From: an uncultured Clostridia bacterium | GTDB lineage: Bacteria > Bacillota > Clostridia > TANB77 > CAG-508 | Length of the DNA stretch: 60,830 nucleotides | NCBI GenBank assembly: GCA_934140005.1 | Contig: CAKPBB010000010.1 | Span: 1 to 60,830 of the forward strand | Direction of reading: 5' to 3' | Part shown: positions 16,518-25,856 of the stretch, in pieces | Layout: each line of letters begins with the position of its first letter | How positions within the stretch are numbered: position 1 is the stretch's first letter | Translations under genes and position numbers: made by a program | Notes under the pieces: model-generated | Seen by the model: only the letters and a program-made list of their open reading frames with translations | Databases searched by the model: none | Told to the model about the DNA's origin: nothing

Positions 16518-17642
16518 ATGTTATTAATTGAAAGTATTATTAAAGAAGCTATAGAAAAAGATGCATCAGATATTCACTTAATAAAAGGTTTAAAACCGAT
16601 ATTAAGAATTAGAAGAACTTTAACAGAAATATCTGATTTAGATCCACTTGATGAAGGAGATCTTTACGATATATATGATTATATTGTAAGAGGAAACATA
16701 GATAAAGATACTATGTATAAATCACAAAGAAAATTAGATACATCATTAGTATATAATAATATTCGTTTAAGGGTTAACTGTTCATTTGCTGATGATGCGC
16801 CTATTTACACAATGCGTATTATTAAGAATGAACTTCCAAAATATGATGATTTAGGATTGCCAGAGATAATTCGTACAATGACCTATCAACCTCAAGGAGT
16901 AATTCTTGTAACTGGTAAAACTAACTCTGGTAAATCAACTACATTAAGTGCTTTAATTGATGAGATTAATAATAGACAAAATAAAAAGATTCTTACACTA
17001 GAAAACCCTATCGAGTTTAAGCATAAGAGTAAAAAATCTATAATTGTACAAAAGGAAATTGGCCCTGGAAAAGATGCTTTAACATTTAGTGATGGTGTTA
17101 AGAACTCTTTAAGAGAGGACTGTGATATCCTAGTAATCGGAGAAATTCGTGATAAAGAAACAATGGAAGCTGCTATTGATATGGCTGAATCTGGACACTT
17201 GGTTATAGGAACATTACATACAAAATCTTGTGCAGAAACAATCGATAGAATGATTAATTTCTATGATGTAAGAGATCAAGCACAAATAAAGAACTTAATT
17301 TCGTCATTATTAAAACTAGTTGTATCACAAAGACTTTTAAAAGAAGCTAATTCTGATAAATTAGTTCTAGTACCAGAAGTTATGGTTGTAGATAATACTA
17401 TTGCAGCATGTATTAGAAAAGAAAAATTCAGTACATCTGAAATTGAAGATGCTATACAAGGTAATCTTGAAAAAGGAAGTATAGGATTAATAAATTCATT
17501 AGCAAATTTATATGTTCAAGGAAAATTATCTTTAGACCAAGTTAAATCACAAGTTGAAGAGAAAAACTATGAAACTTTGAATAGAACAATTATGCAATTA
17601 AATTTAAGAAGAAATGCGACACAACCAAATAGAATGCAATAA
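16518..17642 (+). CDS. pilT: Pilus retraction ATPase PilT
   Basis: 374 residues, the usual PilT length. Walker A GKTNSGKS (133-140), Walker B ILVIGEIRD (204-212), AESGHLVIGTLHT as the His box, and the N-terminal KDASDIHL element. It lacks the PilB zinc site, as expected for PilT. Powers pilus retraction, so pili here can probably support twitching or DNA uptake. SD AGAGGAAAG; between pilB and pilC in one operon. Confidence 0.93.
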   Translation: MLLIESIIKEAIEKDASDIHLIKGLKPILRIRRTLTEISDLDPLDEGDLYDIYDYIVRGNIDKDTMYKSQRKLDTSLVYNNIRLRVNCSFADDAPIYTMRIIKNELPKYDDLGLPEIIRTMTYQPQGVILVTGKTNSGKSTTLSALIDEINNRQNKKILTLENPIEFKHKSKKSIIVQKEIGPGKDALTFSDGVKNSLREDCDILVIGEIRDKETMEAAIDMAESGHLVIGTLHTKSCAETIDRMINFYDVRDQAQIKNLISSLLKLVVSQRLLKEANSDKLVLVPEVMVVDNTIAACIRKEKFSTSEIEDAIQGNLEKGSIGLINSLANLYVQGKLSLDQVKSQVEEKNYETLNRTIMQLNLRRNATQPNRMQ

Positions 17643-17665
17643 AAAACAGAATGGAGGAAAAGTAA

Positions 17666-19012
17666 ATGCCAACTTTCATTTACAAGGCAATTACACCACA
17701 AGGAAATGTTGTAAAAAACAAAATGGATGATGCGAGTAAATTAAGCTGTATTAGAAAACTGAAAAGAAATGGACTAACTCCAATTAGTGTAACCCAAACC
17801 TTAACAATAACAAGAGGTGGAGGAAATGTTAAAAGGAAAAATATTAAATCAGCTACTCAACTTCAAAGTGAAATGATTAATGCAAAGATTACTCAAAGAA
17901 ATAAAAAAAAGCAACCACTTATAGAGAAAATTGATAGAGCATTAATGTCAACTGAAAAGATAACATCAAGAGATATAAGAGTTTTTACTCAAAACTTTTA
18001 TCTATTAAAGAAAGCAAATTTTAATAACATCCATGCTTTATCAACAGTTATTGAAACAACAGAAAACCCAAAATTTAAATCAGTCTTGGAAGACATTTTA
18101 TCTGGAGTTGAATCTGGAGAATTTATGTATACAACAATGGAATATTACTCAAATGTATTTCCTTATATATACATAAATATGATAAAAGTTGGAGAACTTT
18201 CAGGCTCACTTGAAACATCACTTCAACAGGCGGTTACATATCTAGATAGTAATGATGCTTTAACAAGAAAATTAAAGAAGATATTGGTACCGAATATAGC
18301 AATGTTTTTTGGTATATTAATTCTATTATTTGCAGCTGTAATCATAGGTGTGCCTATGTTACAAGGAATATTTGATCAAATGGGTGGTGGAGAGTTACCA
18401 AAACTTACATTACAATTTTCTAATTTTGTTAATTTGCTGATAGCATATTGGTATATACCAGTTGGTGTTATAGTTACAGCTGTAGTGCTATTCTTTTTAT
18501 GGATATCAACACCAAAAGGAAGATATCAATTTGACTATTTCAAATATACAATGCCGATATTTGGAAAATTGATATATTCATTAGACTTTACAAGACTTAT
18601 GAGAAGTGTATTATTAAACCTACAAAATGGTATGAGAATTCAGGACTCATTAGAAGTTAGTAAAAATGTTATAAAAAATAATGTAATGCTTTCAGTAATT
18701 GAAACATCAATAAATAATATTTTCATTGGTCAATCTTGGATTGATCCATTTGAAAAAACGAGATTATCAAGCCCAATGACAACAGAAATGTTAAAAATAG
18801 GTATGCAAACAGATTTAACAGAAATGATAGCAAAACTTTTGGAATATATGGAACAAGATATAGACAATACAATGGAAAAAGTAGTAAAAGTTTTACCAGA
18901 AGTATCTTATGCAATCGTTGGTGTTGTTTTAATTTTCTTCGTACTAGTAGTATTAGTACCTTGTATCCAAATGTATATGGGTAACTTCTTATTTGATGCT
19001 TACGGATTATAA
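17666..19012 (+). CDS. pilC: Pilus inner-membrane platform protein PilC
   Basis: 448 residues of the T2SSF/GspF family. The N-terminus FIYKAITPQGNVVKNKMDD is typical, followed by a Lys-rich insert (about 55-90), then two T2SSF domains with YINMIKVGELSGSLETSLQ and SSPMTTEMLKIGMQTDLTEM motifs and three membrane helices (about 210, 265 and 425). PilC couples ATPase motion to pilin insertion. Last gene of the operon; a strong terminator follows. Confidence 0.93.
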   Translation: MPTFIYKAITPQGNVVKNKMDDASKLSCIRKLKRNGLTPISVTQTLTITRGGGNVKRKNIKSATQLQSEMINAKITQRNKKKQPLIEKIDRALMSTEKITSRDIRVFTQNFYLLKKANFNNIHALSTVIETTENPKFKSVLEDILSGVESGEFMYTTMEYYSNVFPYIYINMIKVGELSGSLETSLQQAVTYLDSNDALTRKLKKILVPNIAMFFGILILLFAAVIIGVPMLQGIFDQMGGGELPKLTLQFSNFVNLLIAYWYIPVGVIVTAVVLFFLWISTPKGRYQFDYFKYTMPIFGKLIYSLDFTRLMRSVLLNLQNGMRIQDSLEVSKNVIKNNVMLSVIETSINNIFIGQSWIDPFEKTRLSSPMTTEMLKIGMQTDLTEMIAKLLEYMEQDIDNTMEKVVKVLPEVSYAIVGVVLIFFVLVVLVPCIQMYMGNFLFDAYGL

Positions 19013-19100
19013 AACTGAGAAATGATAAACAATGTTGCAATTCATAATATGTAATAGTATTTTAAATTTATTGAATAATATTTTAGAGTGAAAATACTGA

Positions 19101-19140
19101 ACCCCAATATTAAGCTAATAGTTTAATATTGGGGTTTTAT
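19101..19140 (+). terminator. Terminator of the pilus operon
   Basis: ACCCCAATATTAA, 8-nt loop, TTAATATTGGGGT, then T-rich sequence. Confidence 0.92.
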
Positions 19141-19239
19141 TTAATAAGATATTTAAATTGTAGCAAAAGCTAGATAAATTTATGGCTATTCATGTCCTAT
19201 TTTTAATAAAATATTTAATGAAAGTAAATATTTTAAAGT

Positions 19240-20373
19240 TTAAATCAAATTACAAATTTCGAGTAATTTTTCAATTTTAAATTCATTATTAAAATAGTAA
19301 GAATCAAGTAATTCTGACATATTACTATCACTATATTCAATTTCTTTAGAATACTGTTTTGCAATTAGCATACACTCATCAAAAGTAATATTTTTATTAG
19401 TATGCCATATAAAAAAATATAGATATTCAATTATGGCTATGCTAGAAATCATAAAAGAAATTTTAGAAATAATTTCTTCATCAAAACAGCCTTTTAGAAA
19501 ATATCTCCATATAAAGTAAATTGCCAAATTATTTAAGTATTGATCAATTTCTAAATGTGCTTGTTTAAAGTTAGTTATTTTTGCTGGATATTCATTATAA
19601 ACAGTAATACTATCTTTTAAAAATTTTAACCATTTTTCATCTAATATTTCAAGATTTGTATAAAATTGTAAGATTTCTTTTAAATCATTTGAATAATAAG
19701 TTGTATCTATGCTTGAACTAAAGTGATTTATAATATTGTGATTTGTAGGTTGTAGCATAAAATCGTTAAATCTTAGCTTTTTTGCATCATCTAAAAGGTC
19801 GTCATTTATTAGATTTTGTAATTCTTGAGTATATTGTAAAATTGTTTTTAATTTAAAAGATAATTGGTAAGAAGTATTATTAAGCAAGTTAATTATTTGC
19901 TTTCTTGCATAATGTAAAATATCATAAATTGTAGAATTGTATTCATCAGAGCCTTCAAAGTTGATTTCTTTTTCTTCTACATAAAAAGGTTTAGTTTGAG
20001 ATAAAATAATTCGACAAGCTTCTTCACAGCAGATACCAATTCCACCTTCTTTTTTATTATCAAACCATTCATAATATCTTGGATGTTCTGCACAAATTTT
20101 ACATAAATTTTCTTCTCCAATATTAAGAATAACATTACATAAATTTTTGTTGTTTAAGAAATGGCAACGATTTTTTGTGTTTAGAATAAAGTGATTTGTT
20201 TCACCAAAGGCAATATTATTGCAAATTTCTTTGCCAAAACTAGTATTTAAAGATTTATAATATTCAGCTGTTTTTTCATCAACATCAATCTCCCAACCAA
20301 TGCAACAGCAATCTTTACATTTGTCTGCAATACATTTGAATTTTTTAAAATAATTTGGAACAACTAATTTCAT
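19240..20373 (-). CDS. fliB: FliB-type lysine-N-methylase
   Basis: 377 residues of the flagellin lysine-N-methylase family. The N-terminus has the cysteine-rich signature KCIADKCKDCCCIGWEID (Cys 14, 19, 22-24) and a second cluster (CHFLNNKNLC, ENLCKICAEHPRYYEWF), which probably bind a metal cluster. In Salmonella FliB methylates surface lysines of flagellin. No flagellar gene is seen here, so the target is unknown; a pilin is a possible but untested substrate. Reverse strand, convergent with the pilus operon. SD AAGGAAA. Confidence 0.8.
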   Translation of the reverse strand: MKLVVPNYFKKFKCIADKCKDCCCIGWEIDVDEKTAEYYKSLNTSFGKEICNNIAFGETNHFILNTKNRCHFLNNKNLCNVILNIGEENLCKICAEHPRYYEWFDNKKEGGIGICCEEACRIILSQTKPFYVEEKEINFEGSDEYNSTIYDILHYARKQIINLLNNTSYQLSFKLKTILQYTQELQNLINDDLLDDAKKLRFNDFMLQPTNHNIINHFSSSIDTTYYSNDLKEILQFYTNLEILDEKWLKFLKDSITVYNEYPAKITNFKQAHLEIDQYLNNLAIYFIWRYFLKGCFDEEIISKISFMISSIAIIEYLYFFIWHTNKNITFDECMLIAKQYSKEIEYSDSNMSELLDSYYFNNEFKIEKLLEICNLI

Positions 20374-20817
20374 ATTTTTGTTTCCTTGTATAATGTATTT
20401 AGGTATTTAAAAGGATATACCCATAAACCTGTTATATTGAAATATTATAGCATAAAAACTGACATAAGAAAACTATGAAATACGAATTTTGTCGAACGAA
20501 TCTTTATATAAATTTATGGAAAATTATTGACTAATTAGAAAAATGCTGGTAAAGTATAAACCATTCAAATAGAATTAGATTCAATTGAAATTTATAAATA
20601 ATTATCAATGTTTTCAAGAAATTCTTTAGCCGTTCTGCTAAAAATATTTCAAATTTAAAAATTAAATAATATATTAAAAAAATTTTATCTTATGAAAATT
20701 TATATTGTGTTAGTTATGTAGATTATTTTAAATTTATAAAATCATGTGTATTGCAGTTACCTTATAACTTTCAGTTGAATTTATCTAAAAAAATAAAATA
20801 GAAGGAGGCAATTGCCA
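20374..20817. other. AT-rich intergenic region, no gene seen
   Basis: 444 bp between divergent fliB and the Rpn-type gene. It must hold both promoters, but I find no pair of boxes I trust, no long inverted repeat and no small ORF with an SD. Confidence 0.5.
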
Positions 20818-21729
20818 ATGAAATTAAAAAAGAGAAAATATAAAGAATATAATGGGAAGGAAATAAGTTTAAGAAATGATGATGTGTTTAAGATAGCATT
20901 AGGAAAAAATGAAAATGTGCATCTATTAAAAGATTTCTTACAAGCAATATTAAAAAGAAAAATAACTAATATTGTAGTAAAGACAGAAGTAACATTAGAT
21001 AAAACTGTAAAGAATAGTAAAGAGTGCAGACTAGATTTGTTAGCAGAAATTGACAATAAAGAGCAAATAAATGTTGAAATTCAGAATAGTAACAAGTATA
21101 ATACAGTTAGTAGAAGTTTATATTATGGTTCAACATTGTATAGAAATTCATTAAAAGAGGGAGAAGATTATAATAAGGCAAAAAGAACAGTAGTAATAAT
21201 GATACTAGATTATAATGAGTTTAAAGATGGAACATATCATGAAGTAGCAAGAATGAAGAGAGACTATAATAATGAGATAATAACAGATAAGGTAGAATAC
21301 CATTATATACAACTTCCAAAATTTATCGAGACTGTAAAAGAGATAAAAACAGATGAAGAAATGTGGATAGCATATATTTCAAATCAGCTTGATAAAGAAG
21401 AAAAGGGGGAATTGATAAGAATGAAAAAGAGTATAGAGGAAATAAATGCAATAGTAGATGAAGTAATGAATGATAGAGATGTGTATGATGCATTAACGAT
21501 AAGAGAGTTGAATGAGTATGATAGAAAAGCAGCATTAAGCTATGCAAAAGAAAAAGGAGAGGAAGAAGGTAGAGCAAAAGGTTTGAAAACAGGAAGAGCT
21601 GAGGGCGAAAGAAAAAATAAAATAGAAACAGCTAAAAAAATGCTAGAAATGAATATGCCAAAAGAACAAATCATAGAAATAACAGGTTTAACCGAAGAAG
21701 AATTAAAAAATATAGATAATTTAGAATAA
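20818..21729 (+). CDS. Rpn family / PD-(D/E)XK nuclease-type transposase protein
   Basis: 303 residues. The core shows the Rpn/PDDEXK pattern: NDDVFKIALGKNENVHLLKD, then CRLDLLAEIDNKEQINVEIQ (Asp ... Glu-x-Gln catalytic set), RSLYYGSTLYRNSLKEG and VVIMILDY. The C-terminus is a Lys/Glu-rich segment (EGRAKGLKTGRAEG) and a helical tail with MNMPKEQIIEITGLTEEEL, typical of this abundant gut-Firmicutes family. Rpn proteins are DNA endonucleases that promote RecA-independent recombination or take part in phage defence. The ATG at 20818 is fixed by GAAGGAGG 9 nt upstream. No terminal repeats were seen, so not an active transposon. Confidence 0.8.
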   Translation: MKLKKRKYKEYNGKEISLRNDDVFKIALGKNENVHLLKDFLQAILKRKITNIVVKTEVTLDKTVKNSKECRLDLLAEIDNKEQINVEIQNSNKYNTVSRSLYYGSTLYRNSLKEGEDYNKAKRTVVIMILDYNEFKDGTYHEVARMKRDYNNEIITDKVEYHYIQLPKFIETVKEIKTDEEMWIAYISNQLDKEEKGELIRMKKSIEEINAIVDEVMNDRDVYDALTIRELNEYDRKAALSYAKEKGEEEGRAKGLKTGRAEGERKNKIETAKKMLEMNMPKEQIIEITGLTEEELKNIDNLE

Positions 21730-21760
21730 TAACAAGTTATCTCAAACTAGCTTAATAAAA

Positions 21761-21814
21761 AGAGAGGAGAAATTAAATTTATAAAATAGTAAATTTAATA
21801 AGTAAAAGTGTTTT
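21761..21814 (+). promoter_or_regulatory. Hairpin-bridged SD of the ROK kinase gene
   Basis: AGAGAGGAGA (21761-21770) is followed after one base by the perfect 10-bp inverted repeat ATTAAATTTA (21772-21781) and TAAATTTAAT (21790-21799), 8-nt loop, then 15 nt to the ATG. The SD is 44 nt away when unfolded. Confidence 0.5.
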
Positions 21815-22723
21815 ATGAGAATTGGAGTTGATTTAGGAGGAAGCCATATAGGTGTTGGCTTAATAGAGGGAGATAAAATAATTGGAGAACCTAAAGATAA
21901 AATCTTAACAAGACAAGATAGAATAAAAATAGAAGAAAGTATTGTAAATGAAATTACAAGAATGATAAATGAGATATTGAACGAAAACAATTTAAAATTA
22001 TCAGATGTAGAACTTATTGGTATAGCATCACCAGGTACAATTGCAAATGGCTGTATAGTAAAAGCTGGAAATTTGAATTTGAAAGATTTTAATTTAGTAG
22101 GTTTATTAAAAGAAAAATTTGATGTACCAATTTATATTAGAAATGATGGAAAATGTGCAGCATTAGCTGAAAAAAAGTATGGTGCAATGAAAAATTATGA
22201 TGACTGTGTTTTCATAAATATCGGAACTGGTATTGGTGGAGCAGTTTTCATGGGAGGTAAATTGCTTGAGCCAAAAAGATTTTCTGGATTTGAATTAGGA
22301 CATATGGTTGTAAATAAAGGTGGTAGACAATGTAGCTGTGGAAAACAAGGTTGTTTAGAAGCTTATGCATCAATAAAAGCTTTAAGAATGAAAATATCTG
22401 AAACTCTTGATATAGATAGTGATATTTCTGGACAAGAACTTAGAGAAAAAATAATTCCAGCAAATCGAGAAAAAGTGTTACAAGATATTCAGACTTATAT
22501 AGAATATTTAAAAACTGGAATTTGTAATTATATAGATATTTTTGAACCAGAAGTGGTTTGCTTTGGTGGTAGTTTTGCTTATTGGAATAAAACTTTTTTA
22601 TATAAAGAGCTAATTTCAGAAATAATGAAACCAAATGCGACTTTTAATTCTTCTAAACCAGATTTTTGTACAGCTTTATATAGTAATGATGCTGGAATAA
22701 TTGGTGCAACTATAATTGAATAA
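21815..22723 (+). CDS. ROK family sugar kinase (glucokinase-like)
   Basis: 302 residues of the ROK family. ATP phosphate loop GVDLGGSHIGVGL at the N-terminus, catalytic IRNDGKCAALAE (Asp), GTGIGGAVF, and the zinc site GHM...CSCGKQGCLEAYAS near residues 163-185. Likely phosphorylates glucose or an amino sugar in the cytoplasm; the exact substrate cannot be fixed from sequence. The start codon depends on an SD 44 nt upstream bridged by a hairpin (separate entry). No sugar transporter or regulator adjoins. Confidence 0.88.
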   Translation: MRIGVDLGGSHIGVGLIEGDKIIGEPKDKILTRQDRIKIEESIVNEITRMINEILNENNLKLSDVELIGIASPGTIANGCIVKAGNLNLKDFNLVGLLKEKFDVPIYIRNDGKCAALAEKKYGAMKNYDDCVFINIGTGIGGAVFMGGKLLEPKRFSGFELGHMVVNKGGRQCSCGKQGCLEAYASIKALRMKISETLDIDSDISGQELREKIIPANREKVLQDIQTYIEYLKTGICNYIDIFEPEVVCFGGSFAYWNKTFLYKELISEIMKPNATFNSSKPDFCTALYSNDAGIIGATIIE

Positions 22724-22755
22724 ATTTACTAAAAAGTACGAAAAAGTGCAAAAAC

Positions 22756-22784
22756 TTGCATATATTTACATAATATGGTATAAT
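22756..22784 (+). promoter_or_regulatory. Promoter of the second GC-richer singleton gene
   Basis: TTGCAT at 22756-22761, 17-bp spacer, TATAAT at 22779-22784. TGCAA/TTGCA (22747-22760) forms an inverted repeat over the -35 box. Confidence 0.75.
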
Positions 22785-22836
22785 GTTTATGTACGAAGTT
22801 TATTTACAGTTAGACAAAAGAAAGGAATTATTTATT

Positions 22837-23205
22837 ATGGGCAAGAAGATTTTTGTTCGGAAGTTCAAGCAGTCTGGTTTGGTTATTAACAATAAAGTGG
22901 AGGCTTTAGGACTCTATTTTATTGATGATCAAATGATGTACGAGTTTTACGACATGGTCTGTCGGTTTAAGGCAATGGGCTATAAGCTGAAGACTGTTCA
23001 GAATGAACCTCGAGCAGTGAAGATCATCAAGAAAAAGACCGATGAAGGCCTTTGGCAGATGTTGCTTAGGATGTATTTCGTGGAGGCAGGTTCTTTCTGG
23101 TTTGACGAGGAAACTCAGGTAACTGAGGAACGTGTTAAAGTCAGCTTTGAGTATGCTGATGGTGAACAGAAGCCTACCAGCAAGGTAAATCTCCGGATTG
23201 CGTAA
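22837..23205 (+). CDS. Unknown protein, GC-richer singleton gene (probable horizontal acquisition)
   Basis: I do not recognise this 122-residue soluble protein. It begins MGKKIFVRKFKQSGL, is rich in Lys and aromatic residues, and has no signal peptide or membrane helix. The start is fixed by AAAGGAA 8 nt before the ATG at 22837. Codon use is unlike the neighbours: CTC, CGG, GAG, AAG and GAC are common, and three in-frame CGG arginine codons occur (after Val-7, in CRF, and near the C-terminus in NLRIA). It has its own promoter and GC-rich terminator and sits between a ROK kinase and RNase J. Confidence 0.75.
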   Translation: MGKKIFVRKFKQSGLVINNKVEALGLYFIDDQMMYEFYDMVCRFKAMGYKLKTVQNEPRAVKIIKKKTDEGLWQMLLRMYFVEAGSFWFDEETQVTEERVKVSFEYADGEQKPTSKVNLRIA

Positions 23206-23264
23206 TCCTTTCAAAAGACCCAGTTTGAAAAACAAGATAATTCTATTGGAAGACTGGACTCTTT

Positions 23265-23294
23265 CCCCGCAACTACAGCGGGGTTCTTTTTTTT
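23265..23294 (+). terminator. Terminator of the second singleton gene
   Basis: CCCCGC, 7-nt loop, GCGGGG, then a long T run. Confidence 0.92.
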
Positions 23295-23332
23295 ATAAAA
23301 TTAAAAATATAAAATTAAAAATTATGTAACCA

Positions 23333-23361
23333 TTGACAATAATAGAAAAATACTATATAAT
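23333..23361 (+). promoter_or_regulatory. Perfect-consensus promoter of rnj
   Basis: TTGACA (23333-23338), 17-bp spacer, TATAAT (23356-23361). It leaves a 5' UTR of about 350 nt before the RNase J start. Confidence 0.8.
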
Positions 23362-23637
23362 ACCATACAGTATAAAAAGAGATTTTAAAAAATTTATTAA
23401 AAATTGTTCGGAAAATTAGTTATTAAATTATTAAAATAAAATGGTACGGAATAAAAATCATTATTAGTATAAATAAGAGAGAGAAAAAGTTTATATTAGT
23501 TTTAAGTGATTTTAACAAACAATAGAAATAAAAAAATGTAAATTATTTTATTATAAAATAATATGGATAAAATTAGAATATTAAATTATATATTTAATAT
23601 TTATTGATAACTTTTAAAATTGGAATAAGATTTTTCG

Positions 23638-23667
23638 AATAGTTTAATAAAATTAAGCTATTTTTTT
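23638..23667 (+). terminator. Terminator-like hairpin in the rnj leader
   Basis: AATAGTTTAAT, 3-nt loop, ATTAAGCTATT, followed by seven T, ending just before an ATG at 23668. It looks like an attenuator within the rnj 5' UTR. The rest of the leader (23368-23637) is AT-rich with no ORF or clear structure. Confidence 0.55.
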
Positions 23668-23683
23668 ATGCGTAAAATAAGAG

Positions 23684-23718
23684 AAAGGAGAGCAATTTAT
23701 ATAAATTGCAAAAAATAT
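23684..23718 (+). promoter_or_regulatory. Hairpin-bridged SD of rnj
   Basis: SD AAAGGAGA (23684-23691) directly abuts the 18-nt perfect palindrome GCAATTTATATAAATTGC (23692-23709), then 9 nt (AAAAAATAT) to the ATG at 23719. Folding a 7-bp stem with a 4-nt loop gives an effective spacing of 9 nt. Confidence 0.65.
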
Positions 23719-25779
23719 ATGGAAGATAATACAAATGTTATTGAAAATGTAAATGAAAACTCAAATAATGTGAAAAAAGCAAACAATACAAGAAAATCTA
23801 AAGCAAGAACTAATACAAGAAAAGAGAAAAATTATACAGATGCTGTATTTTCAAAGGAAAAAGGAACAAGAAAAAGAACTAATTTTACACCAACAGTAAG
23901 TAGAACTACAAGAAAAAACAATAAAAGAAATACAAATAAAAATGTTGGATTAGAGCAATTTAATGAAGAAGTAACTGAAAATAAAGCAAAAAATATAGAA
24001 AGTGTAGAAGTTACAGATCTTGTTGTATCTAATTCAAATTTACCAGTAGTTACAAATAGAAAGAATATTAGAAGAAGTAGAAAAAATCAAGTTGGTGCTA
24101 AAGAAGAAGTTGGTTTTAAAAAAGAAACTTTAAAAATAATACCATTAGGAGGACTTCAAGAAATAGGAAAAAATATCACTGTGTTTGAATATGGAAATGA
24201 TATTGTAATTGTCGACTGTGGTGTTTCTTTTCCAGAAGATGATATGCTGGGAATAGATTTAGTTATTCCAGATTTTACTTATTTAGTAAAGAACAGAGAA
24301 AAAATTAGAGGTTTAGTTATAACACATGGTCATGAAGATCATATTGGATCAATACCTTACTTCTTGAAAGAATTAGGAAATGTTCCTATTTATGCTACAA
24401 AGCTTACAGTGGGTTTAATTGAAAATAAACTAGAAGAACATCATTTAAAAGAAATAACCAAATTAAAAACTGTTAAACAAGGACAAACTATTGTACTTGG
24501 AAAAATGAGAGTTGAGTTTATTAGAAGTTCACATAGTATACCAGATGCAGTAGCTTTAGCAATCCATACACCAGTTGGAACAGTTGTACACACAGGAGAT
24601 TTTAAAATTGATTATACGCCAATAGATGATGCTAGAATTGATTTAGGAAGATTAGCTGAACTTGGAAATAAAGGTGTTTTAGCACTTTTATCAGATAGTA
24701 CAAACGCTGAAAGAAAAGGATATACAATGTCTGAAAGTACAGTTGGAGAAGTTTTTGATAAATTATTCTTTAATTGTAAAAAAAGAATTGTAGTTGCAAC
24801 ATTTGCATCCAATGTGCATAGAGTTCAACAAATAGTTGATGCTGCTGTTGAAAACAATAGAAAAATTGCTGTTTGTGGAAGAAGCATGATAAATATGATA
24901 GAAACAGCAATAGAATTAGGATATATTAAAGTACCTAAAAATGTATTTATTGATATAGATATGGTAAAAAACTATACAGATGAACAACTTGTTATTATTA
25001 CAACAGGAAGTCAGGGAGAAGCAATGTCTGCTTTAACTCGTATGGCTAATGGAGAACATAAAAAAGTAAATATTACTTCAAATGATTTAGTTATCATTTC
25101 AGCAACACCAATTCCTGGAAATGAAAAATATGTTGCTAAAGTAATAGATGATTTAATGAAAATAGGAGCAGAAGTTGTATATAGTGCTTTAGCTGATGTT
25201 CACGTTTCTGGACATGCTTGCCAAGAAGAACAAAAATTAATGATATCACTTGTTAGACCTAAATATTTTGTTCCTGTTCATGGCGAATATAGACAACTAA
25301 TTGCACATAGTGAAACAGCAAAATTATTAGGATATGATAGTAAAGATATTTTCTTATTAACAAATGGAAGAATTCTTGAAATGAATGAAGAAGGGGCTAG
25401 ACTTACTGGTACAGTGCCATTTGGAAAAGTAATGGTAGATGGCTTAGGCGTTGGAGATGTTGGAAATATCGTTTTAAGAGATAGACAACATTTATCACAA
25501 GATGGTTTAATAATCGTTGTTTTAACAATGGATTCAGCTACTGGAGAAGTTGTTGCAGGACCTGATATTATTTCAAGAGGATTTGTTTATGTTAGAGAAT
25601 CTGAAAACTTGATGGATGATGTAAAATCTGTAATAGCTGTACAAGTTCAAAGATGTGTTGATGAACATATTACAGACTGGGCAAGTATAAAATCAACGAT
25701 TAAAGATAATTTAAGAGAGTATATTTATAAAACAACAAAGAGAAATCCTATGATTTTACCAATTATTATGGAAGTATAG
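23719..25779 (+). CDS. rnj: Ribonuclease J with a long basic N-terminal extension
   Basis: RNase J is a metallo-beta-lactamase-fold 5'-3' exonuclease and endonuclease central to mRNA decay. From about residue 135 the enzyme is canonical: IPLGGLQEIGKN, HGHEDHIGSIPYF (metal site near residue 203), HTGDFKIDYTP, SDSTNAERKGYT, and HVSGHACQEEQK. The first 135 residues are an extension rich in Asn, Lys, Thr and Arg, probably disordered and RNA-binding. I chose ATG 23719: the SD at 23684 fits it if the palindrome folds. An in-frame ATG at 23668 precedes the SD, and an ATA at 23701 is inside the palindrome. gltX follows 77 bp later. Confidence 0.93.
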   Translation: MEDNTNVIENVNENSNNVKKANNTRKSKARTNTRKEKNYTDAVFSKEKGTRKRTNFTPTVSRTTRKNNKRNTNKNVGLEQFNEEVTENKAKNIESVEVTDLVVSNSNLPVVTNRKNIRRSRKNQVGAKEEVGFKKETLKIIPLGGLQEIGKNITVFEYGNDIVIVDCGVSFPEDDMLGIDLVIPDFTYLVKNREKIRGLVITHGHEDHIGSIPYFLKELGNVPIYATKLTVGLIENKLEEHHLKEITKLKTVKQGQTIVLGKMRVEFIRSSHSIPDAVALAIHTPVGTVVHTGDFKIDYTPIDDARIDLGRLAELGNKGVLALLSDSTNAERKGYTMSESTVGEVFDKLFFNCKKRIVVATFASNVHRVQQIVDAAVENNRKIAVCGRSMINMIETAIELGYIKVPKNVFIDIDMVKNYTDEQLVIITTGSQGEAMSALTRMANGEHKKVNITSNDLVIISATPIPGNEKYVAKVIDDLMKIGAEVVYSALADVHVSGHACQEEQKLMISLVRPKYFVPVHGEYRQLIAHSETAKLLGYDSKDIFLLTNGRILEMNEEGARLTGTVPFGKVMVDGLGVGDVGNIVLRDRQHLSQDGLIIVVLTMDSATGEVVAGPDIISRGFVYVRESENLMDDVKSVIAVQVQRCVDEHITDWASIKSTIKDNLREYIYKTTKRNPMILPIIMEV

Positions 25780-25782
25780 TAC

Positions 25783-25811
25783 TTTTCAAATTTAATGAAC
25801 TATGATATAAT
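25783..25811 (+). promoter_or_regulatory. Promoter of gltX
   Basis: TTTTCA (25783-25788), 17-bp spacer, TATAAT (25806-25811) with an upstream TGA giving an extended -10. Confidence 0.55.
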
Positions 25812-25856
25812 ACAGAAACTATAAAATCTAATAAATAAAGCAAGGAGAGAGGATAA

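Noticed and set aside
20818..21729. Rpn gene as an active transposable element
   Set aside because: No terminal inverted repeats, target duplications or second copy in the window.
23701..23703. AUA start for RNase J
   Set aside because: Spacing from the SD is fine (10 nt), but the codon is in the middle of a perfect palindrome and an ATG with a better explanation (hairpin-bridged SD) follows at 23719.
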